A model generated the notes under the pieces. It did no database searches, had not been told where the DNA came from, and was given only the letters and a program-made list of their open reading frames with translations. Shown in pieces: positions 16,173-24,314 of a DNA stretch of 64,000 bases. The DNA comes from Gemmatimonadota bacterium. GTDB lineage: Bacteria > Gemmatimonadota > Gemmatimonadetes > Gemmatimonadales > Gemmatimonadaceae. Position numbers and translations under genes: made by a program. How positions within the stretch are numbered: position 1 is the first letter of the stretch; the number at the start of each line of letters is the position of its first letter. The stretch lies in the NCBI GenBank assembly GCA_016191225.1, contig JACPPC010000013.1:1-64000 (forward strand), read 5' to 3'.

Positions 16173-17282
16173 TCACGCGCCGAAGGCCGCCCAGCCGCTG
16201 GCCCGGAGCTCGGCGGCGTGCTCGTCGAGCCGCGCCGGCGGGAGCCGCACGGCTCCCGGCACCGCCGGGGGAACGCCCGTGAGCGCCGAGGCGCCGGTGC
16301 CCTCGAGTGCCTGCTCCACGCTGCGCACGAGCCCGCAGGGGACATGCGCCGTGGTGAGGCGATCGACCCACTGCGTGGCGGTGCCCGTGCGCACACGCGC
16401 CGCGATCGCGCCAGTGACCTCGGCGCGGTGCGCCAGCCGGCCGGCGTTGCTCGCGAAGCGCGCGTCGGCAGCGAGGGCGCCCAGGCCAAGGGCGCGCGCG
16501 CAGGCCACGAACTGCGCGTCGCTCCCGGCCGCGATCACGAACCAGCCGTCGGCGGCCTCGAAGGCCTGGTACGGCACCAGGTTCGCGTGGGCATTGCCCC
16601 AGCGGCGCGCCGGTCGGCCCGTCACGAGCGCGTTCTGCGCCACGTTCACGAGGGCGGCCCGGGCGCTCCGGTCGAGGTGGATGACGAGGCGCCGCTCGCC
16701 GGCGGGGAGGGGCTGCGTCGAGCGCGCACGGGCGGCAAGGGCGGCGCAAATCGCGATCGCGGCGTCCTTGCCGGCCATCACGTCGACAAGGGCCATCGCG
16801 TGCTTCATCGGCGCGCCGTCCACGTCGCCGGTCACGGACATCCACCCCTCCTCGGCCTGCACGACCAGGTCGTAACCGGGACGCGACGGATCGTCGGCAA
16901 AGCCGCCTATGGTGCACCAGATGAGGGAGGGGTGCGCGGCGAGGATCGCGTCGGGGTCGAAGCCACGGCGGGCGAGCGCGCCGGGAAGGTAGTTCTCCAC
17001 CACCACGTCGGCACCGGCGATGAGGCCATGCACGACCGCGGCGTCGGCCTCGCGCGCAAGATCGAGGGCGATGCTCCGCTTGTTGCGATTGACGGAGAGG
17101 AAGTAGGCGGCCTCGCCACGCTCATCGAAGGGCGGTCCCCAGTGGCGCGTCTCGTCTCCATGACCCGGTCGCTCGACCTTGATGACGTGCGCGCCCATGT
17201 CGCCAAGGGTCATGGTGGCGAGGGGACCAGCGAGAACGCGTGTGAAGTCGAGAACTCGGACACCGTCCAGCAAATGTGGCAT
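16173..17282 (-). CDS. CaiB/BaiF family (class III) CoA transferase
   Basis: Starting at ATG 17282 (MPHLLDGVRVLDFTRVLAGPLATMTLGDMGAHVIKVERPG), the 369-aa protein has the family N-terminus, the GDETRHWGPPF, SVNRNKRSIALDL and VVVENYLPGALAR motifs, and a probable catalytic Asp in ALVDVMAGKDAAI (about D167). These enzymes move CoA between organic acids; substrate is unknown. Monocistronic, divergent from the phasin-like gene across an AT-rich promoter region. Confidence 0.9.
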   Translation of the reverse strand: MPHLLDGVRVLDFTRVLAGPLATMTLGDMGAHVIKVERPGHGDETRHWGPPFDERGEAAYFLSVNRNKRSIALDLAREADAAVVHGLIAGADVVVENYLPGALARRGFDPDAILAAHPSLIWCTIGGFADDPSRPGYDLVVQAEEGWMSVTGDVDGAPMKHAMALVDVMAGKDAAIAICAALAARARSTQPLPAGERRLVIHLDRSARAALVNVAQNALVTGRPARRWGNAHANLVPYQAFEAADGWFVIAAGSDAQFVACARALGLGALAADARFASNAGRLAHRAEVTGAIAARVRTGTATQWVDRLTTAHVPCGLVRSVEQALEGTGASALTGVPPAVPGAVRLPPARLDEHAAELRASGWAAFGA

Positions 17283-17291
17283 ATGTGTCGC

Positions 17292-17306
17292 TATAATGTT
17301 ATTATA
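17292..17306. promoter_or_regulatory. palindromic double -10 element between divergent genes
   Basis: TATAAT (17292-17297) and its complement ATTATA (17301-17306) flank GTT, so a perfect -10 hexamer faces both ways in an island of A/T within GC-rich DNA. It lies just before the CoA-transferase start. A convincing -35 is not seen, so it could equally be an operator. Confidence 0.4.
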
Positions 17307-17528
17307 ATGACTTGTAATAAATGGCAGAAAGTTCAGTTTCCGCTGGCGAAGCGAACCGGAAGAGGACCTCACGCCCCCTGTCAAGCCGCTTGCGTAGATG
17401 CCGGAAAATCATATAGTTACCCGCCATTCGCCAACCCCGATTCCCGGCTGGCGCCTTAACCGCGAGGACCGCATAGCTCTACACCTCATGCGGGACCCAT
17501 CCCGCAACCGTGCAGGGAGCAGATCCGA

Positions 17529-18131
17529 ATGACCCCCGATACGCCCGCCGCTCCTCCAGCCGCGACTCCTCCCGCGCCGCGTCGCGGCCCTGGTCATCGC
17601 GGCCAGGACGTGCGCGATGCCGTGGCCGAAATGACGGCCCGTGCCCACGAGATCTCGCTTGAGGCCGGAAGCAAGATGGCCGCGGCAATGAAGGAAGTGG
17701 TGCATGCTGCGGCCGGCATGGCGCAATTTGCGAGCGAAAGCGCGCGCGACCTCGTGCAATTCATGGTGCGTCGGGGCCAGATGACCGCCGACGAAGCCGA
17801 GAAACTGCTCAAGGAGGCTGAGGATTTCGCCGCGAAGAACCGCCGCCCGGTGAAGGGCCTCGCGAAGCCGAGCGCGCTCGCCGCCAGGAAGGCCGCTCCG
17901 GCCGCCCCGGCGGCAGCGCACAAGCCGGCGCATGCCCCCGTCCATGCGGCGCACAAGCCGGCCGCGGCGCACAAGCCCGCGGCGCACAAGCCCGCGGCGC
18001 ACAAGCCCACGGCGCACAAGCCCGCGGCCAAGAAGGCGGCCCCCAGGAAGGCAGCCCCCAGGAAAGCGGCCCCCAAGAAGGCCGCACCCAGGAAGCCCGC
18101 CGCGAAGAAGCCGGCGGCCAGGAAGAAGTAG
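17529..18131 (+). CDS. phasin/PhaF-like protein with Lys/Ala/Pro-rich histone-like tail
   Basis: The 200-aa protein has an amphipathic helical domain (about 25-105: [30 protein letters not shown], then [32 protein letters not shown]) resembling polyhydroxyalkanoate-granule phasins. The tail (115-200) repeats AHKPA and then [10 protein letters not shown], like histone H1 or the PhaF tail, and should bind DNA. PhaF-type proteins link storage granules to the nucleoid; that role is inferred. A GGGAG lies about 9 bases before the ATG. The tail's near-identical codon repeats imply slippage-prone DNA. Confidence 0.65.
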   Translation: MTPDTPAAPPAATPPAPRRGPGHRGQDVRDAVAEMTARAHEISLEAGSKMAAAMKEVVHAAAGMAQFASESARDLVQFMVRRGQMTADEAEKLLKEAEDFAAKNRRPVKGLAKPSALAARKAAPAAPAAAHKPAHAPVHAAHKPAAAHKPAAHKPAAHKPTAHKPAAKKAAPRKAAPRKAAPKKAAPRKPAAKKPAARKK

Positions 18132-18143
18132 GCGCGGCTCGAA

Positions 18144-18166
18144 CCACCCGGGAGTGCACCGGGTGG
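18144..18166 (+). terminator. hairpin after the phasin-like gene
   Basis: CCACCCGG (18144-18151) pairs with CCGGGTGG (18159-18166) around a 7-base loop, 12 bases after the stop codon. No U run follows, so termination is likely rather than certain. Confidence 0.45.
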
Positions 18167-18209
18167 CTGCGCCGTGTCCCGCCTTGCGACGCTCCCCGCC
18201 AGCAACGCC

Positions 18210-19154
18210 ATGCGCGTGATCGCCCGCGCTCCCACGCGCATCGACTTTGGCGGCGGCTGGACCGATGTCCCGCCGGTATGCACCGACGAGTCGGGCACGG
18301 TGTGCGCCGCGGCGATCGCGCGGTACGCCACGATCACCCTCGAGCCGTCGGCCGAGCATCACGAGGAACTCCCCATGGAGCCGATCGCGCGCGCCGCACT
18401 GCGACGGGCCGGGTTGCGCGACGTGCATGCCACGATCGCCAACGACTTTCCGGTGGGCGCGGGGCTCGGGGGATCGGCGGCGGCGGGGGTCGCGCTGCAG
18501 GCGGCGATCGCCGCCTGGAAGGGGGAGTTCGTGGAGCCCCTCGAGCTCGTGGCGCGCAGCCGCACGGTGGAAGTCGACGACCTTGGCGTCGCCGGCGGCT
18601 GGCAGGACCACTGCGCCGCGGCCCTGGGGGGGGTGCTCGCGATGCGGTTCGGCGTCGGGCTCCCCGACGTGAAGCGCCTCGCCCTCGACGACGACGTGCT
18701 GGCGGCGATCGAGCAGCGTTGCGTCGTGGTGTACACCGGCGAGTCGCGCCTCTCGTCGCGCACGATCACCGGCGTGCTCGACGCCTGGCGCGACGGCCGC
18801 AGCGGGACGCGTGCGCTGCTGGCCCACATGCGCGACCTCGCCGGCCAGATGATCGACGTCCTCGAGCGCGGCGACGCAGGCGCCCTTGGCCCGCTCGTGG
18901 CGGCGCACTGGGACCGCCAGCGCGCGCTGCACGAGGAGATCCCCACCGAGCGCATCGACGCCCTGATCACGCGCGGCGCGGCGGCCGGCGCGGTGGGCTA
19001 CAAGGCGCTGGGTGCGTCGGGCGGGGGATGCGTGCTGCTGGTCGCCGCCGACGCCGACGGCGCCGAGGATATCCGGCGCGCCGCCGCGCCGCTGGGCGAA
19101 GTGCTCCCGTTCACGATTTCCCGCTCCGGCGTGCAAATTACGGTTGGCCGCTGA
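18210..19154 (+). CDS. GHMP-family sugar kinase
   Basis: The product (314 aa from ATG 18210, [22 protein letters not shown]) matches GHMP kinases of the sugar/heptose branch: [15 protein letters not shown] at the N-terminus, the ATP-binding loop [17 protein letters not shown], the [20 protein letters not shown] segment and a C-terminal [11 protein letters not shown] glycine motif. The nearest recognised types are D-glycero-alpha-D-manno-heptose-7-phosphate kinase and fucokinase-like proteins. An alternative GTG at 18174 would add 12 residues. It is followed by an M20 peptidase after 19 bp. Confidence 0.82.
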   Translation: MRVIARAPTRIDFGGGWTDVPPVCTDESGTVCAAAIARYATITLEPSAEHHEELPMEPIARAALRRAGLRDVHATIANDFPVGAGLGGSAAAGVALQAAIAAWKGEFVEPLELVARSRTVEVDDLGVAGGWQDHCAAALGGVLAMRFGVGLPDVKRLALDDDVLAAIEQRCVVVYTGESRLSSRTITGVLDAWRDGRSGTRALLAHMRDLAGQMIDVLERGDAGALGPLVAAHWDRQRALHEEIPTERIDALITRGAAAGAVGYKALGASGGGCVLLVAADADGAEDIRRAAAPLGEVLPFTISRSGVQITVGR

Positions 19155-19173
19155 GCACCGGCGGCCATCCCAC

Positions 19174-20328
19174 ATGACCGACCTCGCCCCCGGCGACGCG
19201 CGCGCCCTCACCAGGACGCTCGTGCGCATCGACTCCCGCAACCCCAGCCTCGCCCCCGGTGCCCCGGGCGAGGGGGCGGTGGCGCAGGCGCTGGCGGCGG
19301 TGATGCGCGACTGGGGCGCGCGCGTCGAGCTCGTCGAGTCGAGCCCCGGCCGTCCCTGCGTGGTGGCGCGCTTCGGCACCGGCGGCGGCCGGTCGCTGAT
19401 GTTCAACGGCCACCTCGACACGGTGGGGGTGGACGGGATGGTGCACGCGCCGTGGGACGCGGCGGAGCGCGAGGGCCGGCTCCGCGGGCGCGGCAGTTGC
19501 GACATGAAGGCGGGGGTGGCGGCGATGTGCGCGGCGGCGGCCCGCGCGGCGGCCCGCGGGCTCGCCGGCGAGGTGGTGGTCGCCGCCGTGACCGACGAGG
19601 AGTTCGAGAGTGCCGGGACGCGCACCCTGCTCTCGCGCGGCGTGCGCGCCGAGGCGGCGATCGTGACCGAGCCCACGCGCCTCGCGATCTGCCCGGCGCA
19701 CCGGGGGTTCGCCTGGATCGAGGTCACGGTGCACGGGCGGGCGGCGCACGGCTCCCGGTACGACCTCGGCACCGACGCGATTCGCGGCGCCGCGCTGGTG
19801 ATGGCGGAACTTGACGCGATCGAGGAGCGCGAACTGACCGAGCGGCGGCACCCGCTGCTCGGCCACGCGTCGCTGCACGCCGCGACCGTCGAGGGGGGGA
19901 TCGGGTGGTCGACGTATCCCGACCGCTGCGTGCTGCGCCTCGAGCGGCGCACTCTCCCCGGCGAGACGCCGGCGGAGGCGGTGCGCGAGGCCGAGGATGC
20001 CTGCGCGCGCGTGCGCGCGCGGCGGCCGGCCTTTCGCACCGAGGCGCGGCTGGTGTTCGCGCAGTCGCCGAGCGACGTCGCGGTGGACGCGCCGGTGGTG
20101 CAGGCACTGCGCGCGTCGCTGGTGGCACGCGGCGAGGCGGTGCGCCTGGAGGGAATGTCGGCGTGGACCGACGCGGCGTTGCTGAACGACGCCGGGATTC
20201 CGGCGATCTGCTTCGGCCCGGGGGACATCGCGCTGGCGCACGCCGCCGAGGAGTACGTGCCCCTCGCCGAGGTCGACCGCGCGACGGCGGTGCTCGAGGA
20301 GCTCGTGGGCCGCTGGTTCGGCGCATGA
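19174..20328 (+). CDS. M20-family metallopeptidase (ArgE/DapE-like)
   Basis: The 384-aa enzyme has the two-zinc M20 motifs: GHLDTVGVDGM (first ligand and following Asp), GRGSCDMKAGVAA (bridging Asp), TDEEFESAG (catalytic Glu pair) and a later ligand in AWTDAALLNDAGIPAICFGPGD. The dimerisation lid lies at about 175-285. It belongs to the acetylornithine deacetylase/succinyl-diaminopimelate desuccinylase group; the substrate cannot be told. It starts 19 bp after the GHMP kinase and is probably co-transcribed. Confidence 0.88.
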   Translation: MTDLAPGDARALTRTLVRIDSRNPSLAPGAPGEGAVAQALAAVMRDWGARVELVESSPGRPCVVARFGTGGGRSLMFNGHLDTVGVDGMVHAPWDAAEREGRLRGRGSCDMKAGVAAMCAAAARAAARGLAGEVVVAAVTDEEFESAGTRTLLSRGVRAEAAIVTEPTRLAICPAHRGFAWIEVTVHGRAAHGSRYDLGTDAIRGAALVMAELDAIEERELTERRHPLLGHASLHAATVEGGIGWSTYPDRCVLRLERRTLPGETPAEAVREAEDACARVRARRPAFRTEARLVFAQSPSDVAVDAPVVQALRASLVARGEAVRLEGMSAWTDAALLNDAGIPAICFGPGDIALAHAAEEYVPLAEVDRATAVLEELVGRWFGA

Positions 20329-20338
20329 GGCGGGCCCG

Positions 20339-20554
20339 GTGACCCTCACCGCGCGCGACTACGACCGGCTGGAGGGGGCGATCGACCGCGGCCGGCGCCT
20401 CGCGATCTGGCGACGCGGCACCGAGTTCGTGGTGATCCCGCGGGCGCTGCGGGTCGTGGACGGGCGCGAGGCGCTCGACGCGCGGCACCCCGCGACCGGC
20501 GACGCGCTGCGCCTCTGGATCGACGAGGTGGACCGGTGGGAGGTGGTGAGTTGA
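20339..20554 (+). CDS. small conserved-looking protein, unknown function
   Basis: A 71-aa protein from GTG 20339, with sequence pattern YDRLEGAIDRGRRLAIWRRGTEFVVIP, REALDARHPATGDALRLWIDEVDRWEVV. It looks like a compact beta domain. Its stop overlaps the TTG start of the RNase HI-like gene, so the two are translationally coupled. No function can be assigned. Confidence 0.6.
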   Translation: MTLTARDYDRLEGAIDRGRRLAIWRRGTEFVVIPRALRVVDGREALDARHPATGDALRLWIDEVDRWEVVS

Positions 20555-21174
20555 GCGACGCGCGGGCCCTGGTGGCGCTCTACGCCGACGAGAGTTGCCT
20601 GGGGAACGGGCGCGAGGGGGCGAATCCCGGCGGGGCCGGGGCCCTGCTCGAGTTCGCCCGCGACGGCGACGAGCTGGTGCGGCGCGACTGCTGGCTGTCG
20701 GATCCCGACACGACCAACAACCGGATGGCGTTGCGCTCGGTGAGCGACACGCTGGGCGCGCTGCATGCCAAGGGGGCGAGCTTCCGGATCGTCTTCACCA
20801 GCGACTCGCGCTACCTGATCGACGGGATGCGCGACTGGGTGCACGGGTGGGCGAAGCGCGGCTGGACGCGGCCCGCCGGCCCGATCGAGAACCTCGCCCT
20901 CTGGCACGACGCGATCGCCAGCGTCGGCGGGAGCGCGGTGGAGTGGCGGTGGGTTCGGGGCCACGCCGGGCACACGCAGAACGAGTACGCCAACTTCCTC
21001 GCCACCCGCGCGGCGAGGGAGCAGACGGCCAGCCACGGGTGGGTCGAGAGCGGCTTCGACCTCTGGCTGGCGGAGGAGCGCAATGCGCGGCACCTCGCCG
21101 CCGGGCCGGCGCCCTTTCCCCGGGCCTTTCGGGCCGCCCGGGCGTTACCACAGGTGCCGGTGAGGCGTCGTTAG
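20551..21174 (+). CDS. RNase HI-like protein lacking the catalytic Glu
   Basis: TTG 20551 is the likely start: a GGAGG lies 7 bases upstream and TTGA overlaps the previous stop. The 207-aa product follows RNase HI throughout: YADESCLGN, TTNNRMALRSV, FTSDSRYLIDGMRDWVHGWAKRGW, WRWVRGHAGHTQNEYANFLA. Two of the four catalytic positions differ from E. coli RNase HI: Glu48 is Ala60 (NNRMA instead of NNRME) and Asp134 is Asn148 (NEYAN instead of NExxD). D13 and D85 are kept. It may bind RNA-DNA hybrids without cutting, or use another acidic residue. C-terminal 45 residues are an unrelated extension. Confidence 0.85.
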   Translation: MSDARALVALYADESCLGNGREGANPGGAGALLEFARDGDELVRRDCWLSDPDTTNNRMALRSVSDTLGALHAKGASFRIVFTSDSRYLIDGMRDWVHGWAKRGWTRPAGPIENLALWHDAIASVGGSAVEWRWVRGHAGHTQNEYANFLATRAAREQTASHGWVESGFDLWLAEERNARHLAAGPAPFPRAFRAARALPQVPVRRR

Positions 21175-21208
21175 CAATGCACCAGTTCCCGCCCCCGGGA
21201 GGGCCCAG

Positions 21209-21409
21209 ATGCTGCGGTTCATCTTTGCGTTGATCCTCGGATGCGGCGCCGGCTACTTCGTCGGCTGGCAGGATGCGCAATCCCACAAGCAGAACATCGT
21301 CGAGCGGCTGGTGGAGCGCGCCGGCGGCTCGACGCGCGGCAAGATCGGGACGAACCCGGACTCGCTGATGAAGGACGCCGAGAAGGCCGCCCCCGTACCC
21401 AACCGGTAG
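21209..21409 (+). CDS. small single-pass membrane protein
   Basis: The 66-aa product starts MLRFIFALILGCGAGYFVGWQDA, one membrane helix with glycine-spaced GxxxG-like packing, followed by a soluble charged tail. A GGAGGG occurs about 9 bases upstream of the ATG. One base separates its stop from the next gene's GTG. Function unknown. Confidence 0.6.
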   Translation: MLRFIFALILGCGAGYFVGWQDAQSHKQNIVERLVERAGGSTRGKIGTNPDSLMKDAEKAAPVPNR

Positions 21410-21410
21410 C

Positions 21411-22178
21411 GTGCCGGTGCGCGACGACCTCGACCGGCTGTTCGTGAGCCTCGTGCACACGGTGCGCGAGCGCGCCCCCGGCGACGTGCACCGGCCGTTC
21501 GAGGTGCTCGAGCTGGTGCAGGACATCGTACCCTACCGGGCCCTGCGGCGCACGCGCGGCTTCGACGCCAACGAGGACTACGAGCATGCAATGACGCGCC
21601 TCCTCTCGGGGGAGCGCGGCTACATGCGCGGCGACGCGAAGATGCAGGACACGCTGCGCGAGGAACTGGCGACGCCGCATCCCGACACGGCGCTGTTCCG
21701 CGAATTCGCGCGCAACCATGTCGCGATCACCGAGGAGGGACTGGCCGCCCTGGCGGGACTGGCCGACGATCCCGCCACCGCGCCGCCCCCCGCGGTGCGC
21801 ACCTCGGCTCCCACGCAGCCGGTGGTGGCGGAGCCGACCGGCCGGCGGATGTCCGCCGTGAGCGCCGCCTTTGCCGCCTTCCAGACCCCCACGTCCACCC
21901 CCGCAGCGGCGCCCCCGGCGCCGGAGTCCACCATGGCCGTCACCCCGATGCGCTTCGTCACCGCCGGCCAGCTGGGGGGAAAGTGCCGCTACTGCAACGC
22001 GACCCTGCCCGACGGCCGCAAGCTTGTGTTCTGCCCCTTCTGCGGCCATGACCTGACCATGCAGCAGTGCCCGAGCTGCTCCACCGAGCTCGAGCTGGGA
22101 TGGAAGTTCTGCGTGACCTGCGGCCGCGCCGCGACGGCGCCGGTGACGGGGGAGTTTCCCGCGCAGCAGGGCGGATAG
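21411..22178 (+). CDS. protein with C-terminal double zinc ribbon
   Basis: The 255-aa protein (GTG start) has a helical N-terminal domain (1-120, DDLDRLFVSLVHTVRERAPGDVHRPFEVLELVQDIVPYRALR), a Pro/Ala-rich linker (about 120-185) and two zinc ribbons: CRYCNATLPDG...FCPFCGHDL and QCPSCSTELELGWKFCVTCGR. The arrangement suggests a protein-interaction or sensing role; no family assigned. It forms a unit with the small membrane protein just upstream. Confidence 0.72.
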   Translation: MPVRDDLDRLFVSLVHTVRERAPGDVHRPFEVLELVQDIVPYRALRRTRGFDANEDYEHAMTRLLSGERGYMRGDAKMQDTLREELATPHPDTALFREFARNHVAITEEGLAALAGLADDPATAPPPAVRTSAPTQPVVAEPTGRRMSAVSAAFAAFQTPTSTPAAAPPAPESTMAVTPMRFVTAGQLGGKCRYCNATLPDGRKLVFCPFCGHDLTMQQCPSCSTELELGWKFCVTCGRAATAPVTGEFPAQQGG

Positions 22179-22233
22179 CGACCGCCACGCGGGGCGGCAA
22201 CTTTCGCCCGCGCGGCAGCGTATCATTTTCCGC

Positions 22234-23340
22234 ATGCCCCGCCCGACCGTTCGCGTTTCCCTGGCGCTCGTGGTCGCCGTCGTCGCCGTCGTCGCCTGCG
22301 CCGGCGCCGGGCGCGGTGTTCCCGGCGCCGGCCAGGGTGCCGCCCGGGTCGTCCTCCCCGAAAAGCCGTGGCCGGTGAAGACCCGCGAGCATGTGGACCT
22401 CTGGCTCCACGGCTTCGCCATGGTGAGCGACGACAACGCAACGCCAGTGCCGCTCTTCCGCCGCGGCTACAAGGACGCGCTCACGGTGGAGAAGAACCGG
22501 CGCGGGCTCCTCACGAGGCTCGACGAGTCGCGCGCCGAGCTCGCACAGGGCTACAAGGCGAATCGCGGCTACGAGGCGGCGCAGTTCTTCGCCCTCTACT
22601 TCGGGTCGCTCGCCGAGCTGCTGCAGGCGGGACAGATCTACCTCAAGGTGGATGGCGAGGGGCGCAAGGCCGAGACCCCGGAGGCGCGGGCGGTGATCGC
22701 CCTGTTCGCGAGCGCCTTTCCCGAGAAGCGAGACCGCGCCTGGCTCAAGCTCTTCCTCGACGGGCTGCTGGACGAGGAGGAGAAGTTCTACCACGAGTAC
22801 TGGCTCGCCGAGCAGCGCGCCCGGGGACCGGCGCTGGCGGCGGCGGAGCAGGTGTGGCTCGGCGTGCGGCCGCGCCTGCAGCCGTTCCTGAGCGGCACCA
22901 AGCAGCCCACGGGGGACTTGGTGCTGTCGCTGCCGCTCGAGGGCGAGGGGCGCACGGTGAAGGAAGGCCAGAGCGTGGTGATCGCGACGAGCTATCCCGC
23001 CACGCCGGCGCAGGGGGCCGAGGCCACGTACACCTTCGTGCACGATGCCGTGGCGACGCTGGCCGCGACGCAGGTGGCCGACCAGACGTCCCCGGCGCAG
23101 AAGCGCGACGGCACCGCCGACCGGATGCTGAGCGCCGCCAGCGTGCGCGGCGGCGCGATGCTGCTGGCCGCGGCGTCGGCCGACCTCGTGAACGGATACG
23201 CGCGGTTCTACCTGCAGGCCGCCGGGCGTGGCGACGGTGGCGCGAACCCGCTGGGGGCGCTCGAGAGGACGTTCCCGATTCCCGACGCCGTGCGCGACGG
23301 CATGCGGCGGCAGATCGACATCCTCCTTGGCGGGATCTGA
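22234..23340 (+). CDS. putative lipoprotein, unknown function
   Basis: The 368-aa product opens with a basic n-region, a hydrophobic core (LALVVAVVAVVACAG) and a lipobox-like VVAC with Cys at about residue 22. The rest is soluble and helical with no recognised domain. A GYEAAQFFALYFGSLAELL segment and EEEKFYHEYWLAEQ are notable for aromatic content. It is followed by an inner-membrane protein gene after 5 bp. Confidence 0.65.
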   Translation: MPRPTVRVSLALVVAVVAVVACAGAGRGVPGAGQGAARVVLPEKPWPVKTREHVDLWLHGFAMVSDDNATPVPLFRRGYKDALTVEKNRRGLLTRLDESRAELAQGYKANRGYEAAQFFALYFGSLAELLQAGQIYLKVDGEGRKAETPEARAVIALFASAFPEKRDRAWLKLFLDGLLDEEEKFYHEYWLAEQRARGPALAAAEQVWLGVRPRLQPFLSGTKQPTGDLVLSLPLEGEGRTVKEGQSVVIATSYPATPAQGAEATYTFVHDAVATLAATQVADQTSPAQKRDGTADRMLSAASVRGGAMLLAAASADLVNGYARFYLQAAGRGDGGANPLGALERTFPIPDAVRDGMRRQIDILLGGI

Positions 23341-23345
23341 CGGTC

Positions 23346-24152
23346 ATGGCCGACGACAGGAACCTCCCCGCGCAGCAGCCGATCGACCGGCCCGCCCTCG
23401 AGCGCGTGCTGGCGCGCGCGGCCGAGCTGCAGAACCGCGTGGCCGACGCGCCGGAGTTGATGACCGAGGCCGAGCTGATCGCCCTCGGCAACGAGGTGGG
23501 GCTGGGCGCCGAGGCGCTGCGGCAGGCCCTCGCCGAGGAGCGCACCAGGGGGCTGGCACCCGTGGACACCGGGATGGCCAGTCGCGTGCTCGGCAGCGCC
23601 ACGGTGAGCGCGACGCGGATCGTGAAGGGAACGCCCGACGGCGTGCTGGCGCGGCTCGACGAGTGGATGCGCCACGAGGAGACGCTGGCGGTGCAGCGGA
23701 AGTCGCCGACGCGCATCGCCTGGGAGGCGCGGTCGGACCTCGTGGGCACGGTGCAGCGGTCGTTCAACCTCGGGGGGCGCGGCTACGCGCTGAGCCGCGC
23801 GAGCGAGGTCGCGGCCACGGTGTCGGGGCTCGACGGCGACCGGGTGCACGTGCGTCTCGACGCCAACCTCGTGGGACTTCGCACGTCGCGGTTGCGCAGC
23901 GGGGTGGTGGCGGGCGCGGTGTGCGTGATGGGCACGGGCGTGCTGCTCGCGCTCAACTTCATGCTGCCGGTGGCGTTGATCGGCGTGGCGGTGTCGCCGG
24001 TGGCGTTCTGGCAGACGGCGCGCAGCTTCCGGCCGGCGGTGGACCGTGCGCTGGTGATGCTGGAGCATTACCTGGACCGGCTCGAGCACGGCGAGGACAA
24101 GCGCCCGCCGTCGCTGCTGGACCTGCTGTCGAGCGGGCGCCCGCCGCGTTAG
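23346..24152 (+). CDS. predicted membrane protein, unknown function
   Basis: The 268-aa product has a soluble N-terminal region (1-180) whose start (RPALERVLARAAELQNRVADAPELMTEAELIALGNEVGLGAEALRQALAEE) forms a helical hairpin seen at the head of various bacterial membrane proteins. Two adjacent membrane helices follow, about 193-214 and 216-235. Probably co-transcribed with the lipoprotein. Function unknown. Confidence 0.65.
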   Translation: MADDRNLPAQQPIDRPALERVLARAAELQNRVADAPELMTEAELIALGNEVGLGAEALRQALAEERTRGLAPVDTGMASRVLGSATVSATRIVKGTPDGVLARLDEWMRHEETLAVQRKSPTRIAWEARSDLVGTVQRSFNLGGRGYALSRASEVAATVSGLDGDRVHVRLDANLVGLRTSRLRSGVVAGAVCVMGTGVLLALNFMLPVALIGVAVSPVAFWQTARSFRPAVDRALVMLEHYLDRLEHGEDKRPPSLLDLLSSGRPPR

Positions 24153-24314
24153 GCGCATGCCGCCGCGCACCGGCGGTCCGATCGCGTTGCCCGGCCTGCG
24201 GTTGCGCCCGCGCCGCGCCGTGCCCCTGGGTGGTCCCCGCGCGTCCAGAATGAGCTAGATTCACGGTCTCTCGTGAACCCGGCTCCGCGGCGCCGGCTCC
24301 CCCCACCCCCGCCG

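Noticed and set aside
17930..18130. Tandem short repeats that might be a CRISPR or satellite
   Set aside because: They are codon repeats for AHKPA and AAPRK in the phasin-like tail, with no spacers.
17409..20228. Minus-strand open frame of about 940 codons
   Set aside because: It lies opposite the phasin-like, GHMP kinase and M20 genes, each with clear family motifs on the plus strand. Low-complexity shadow.
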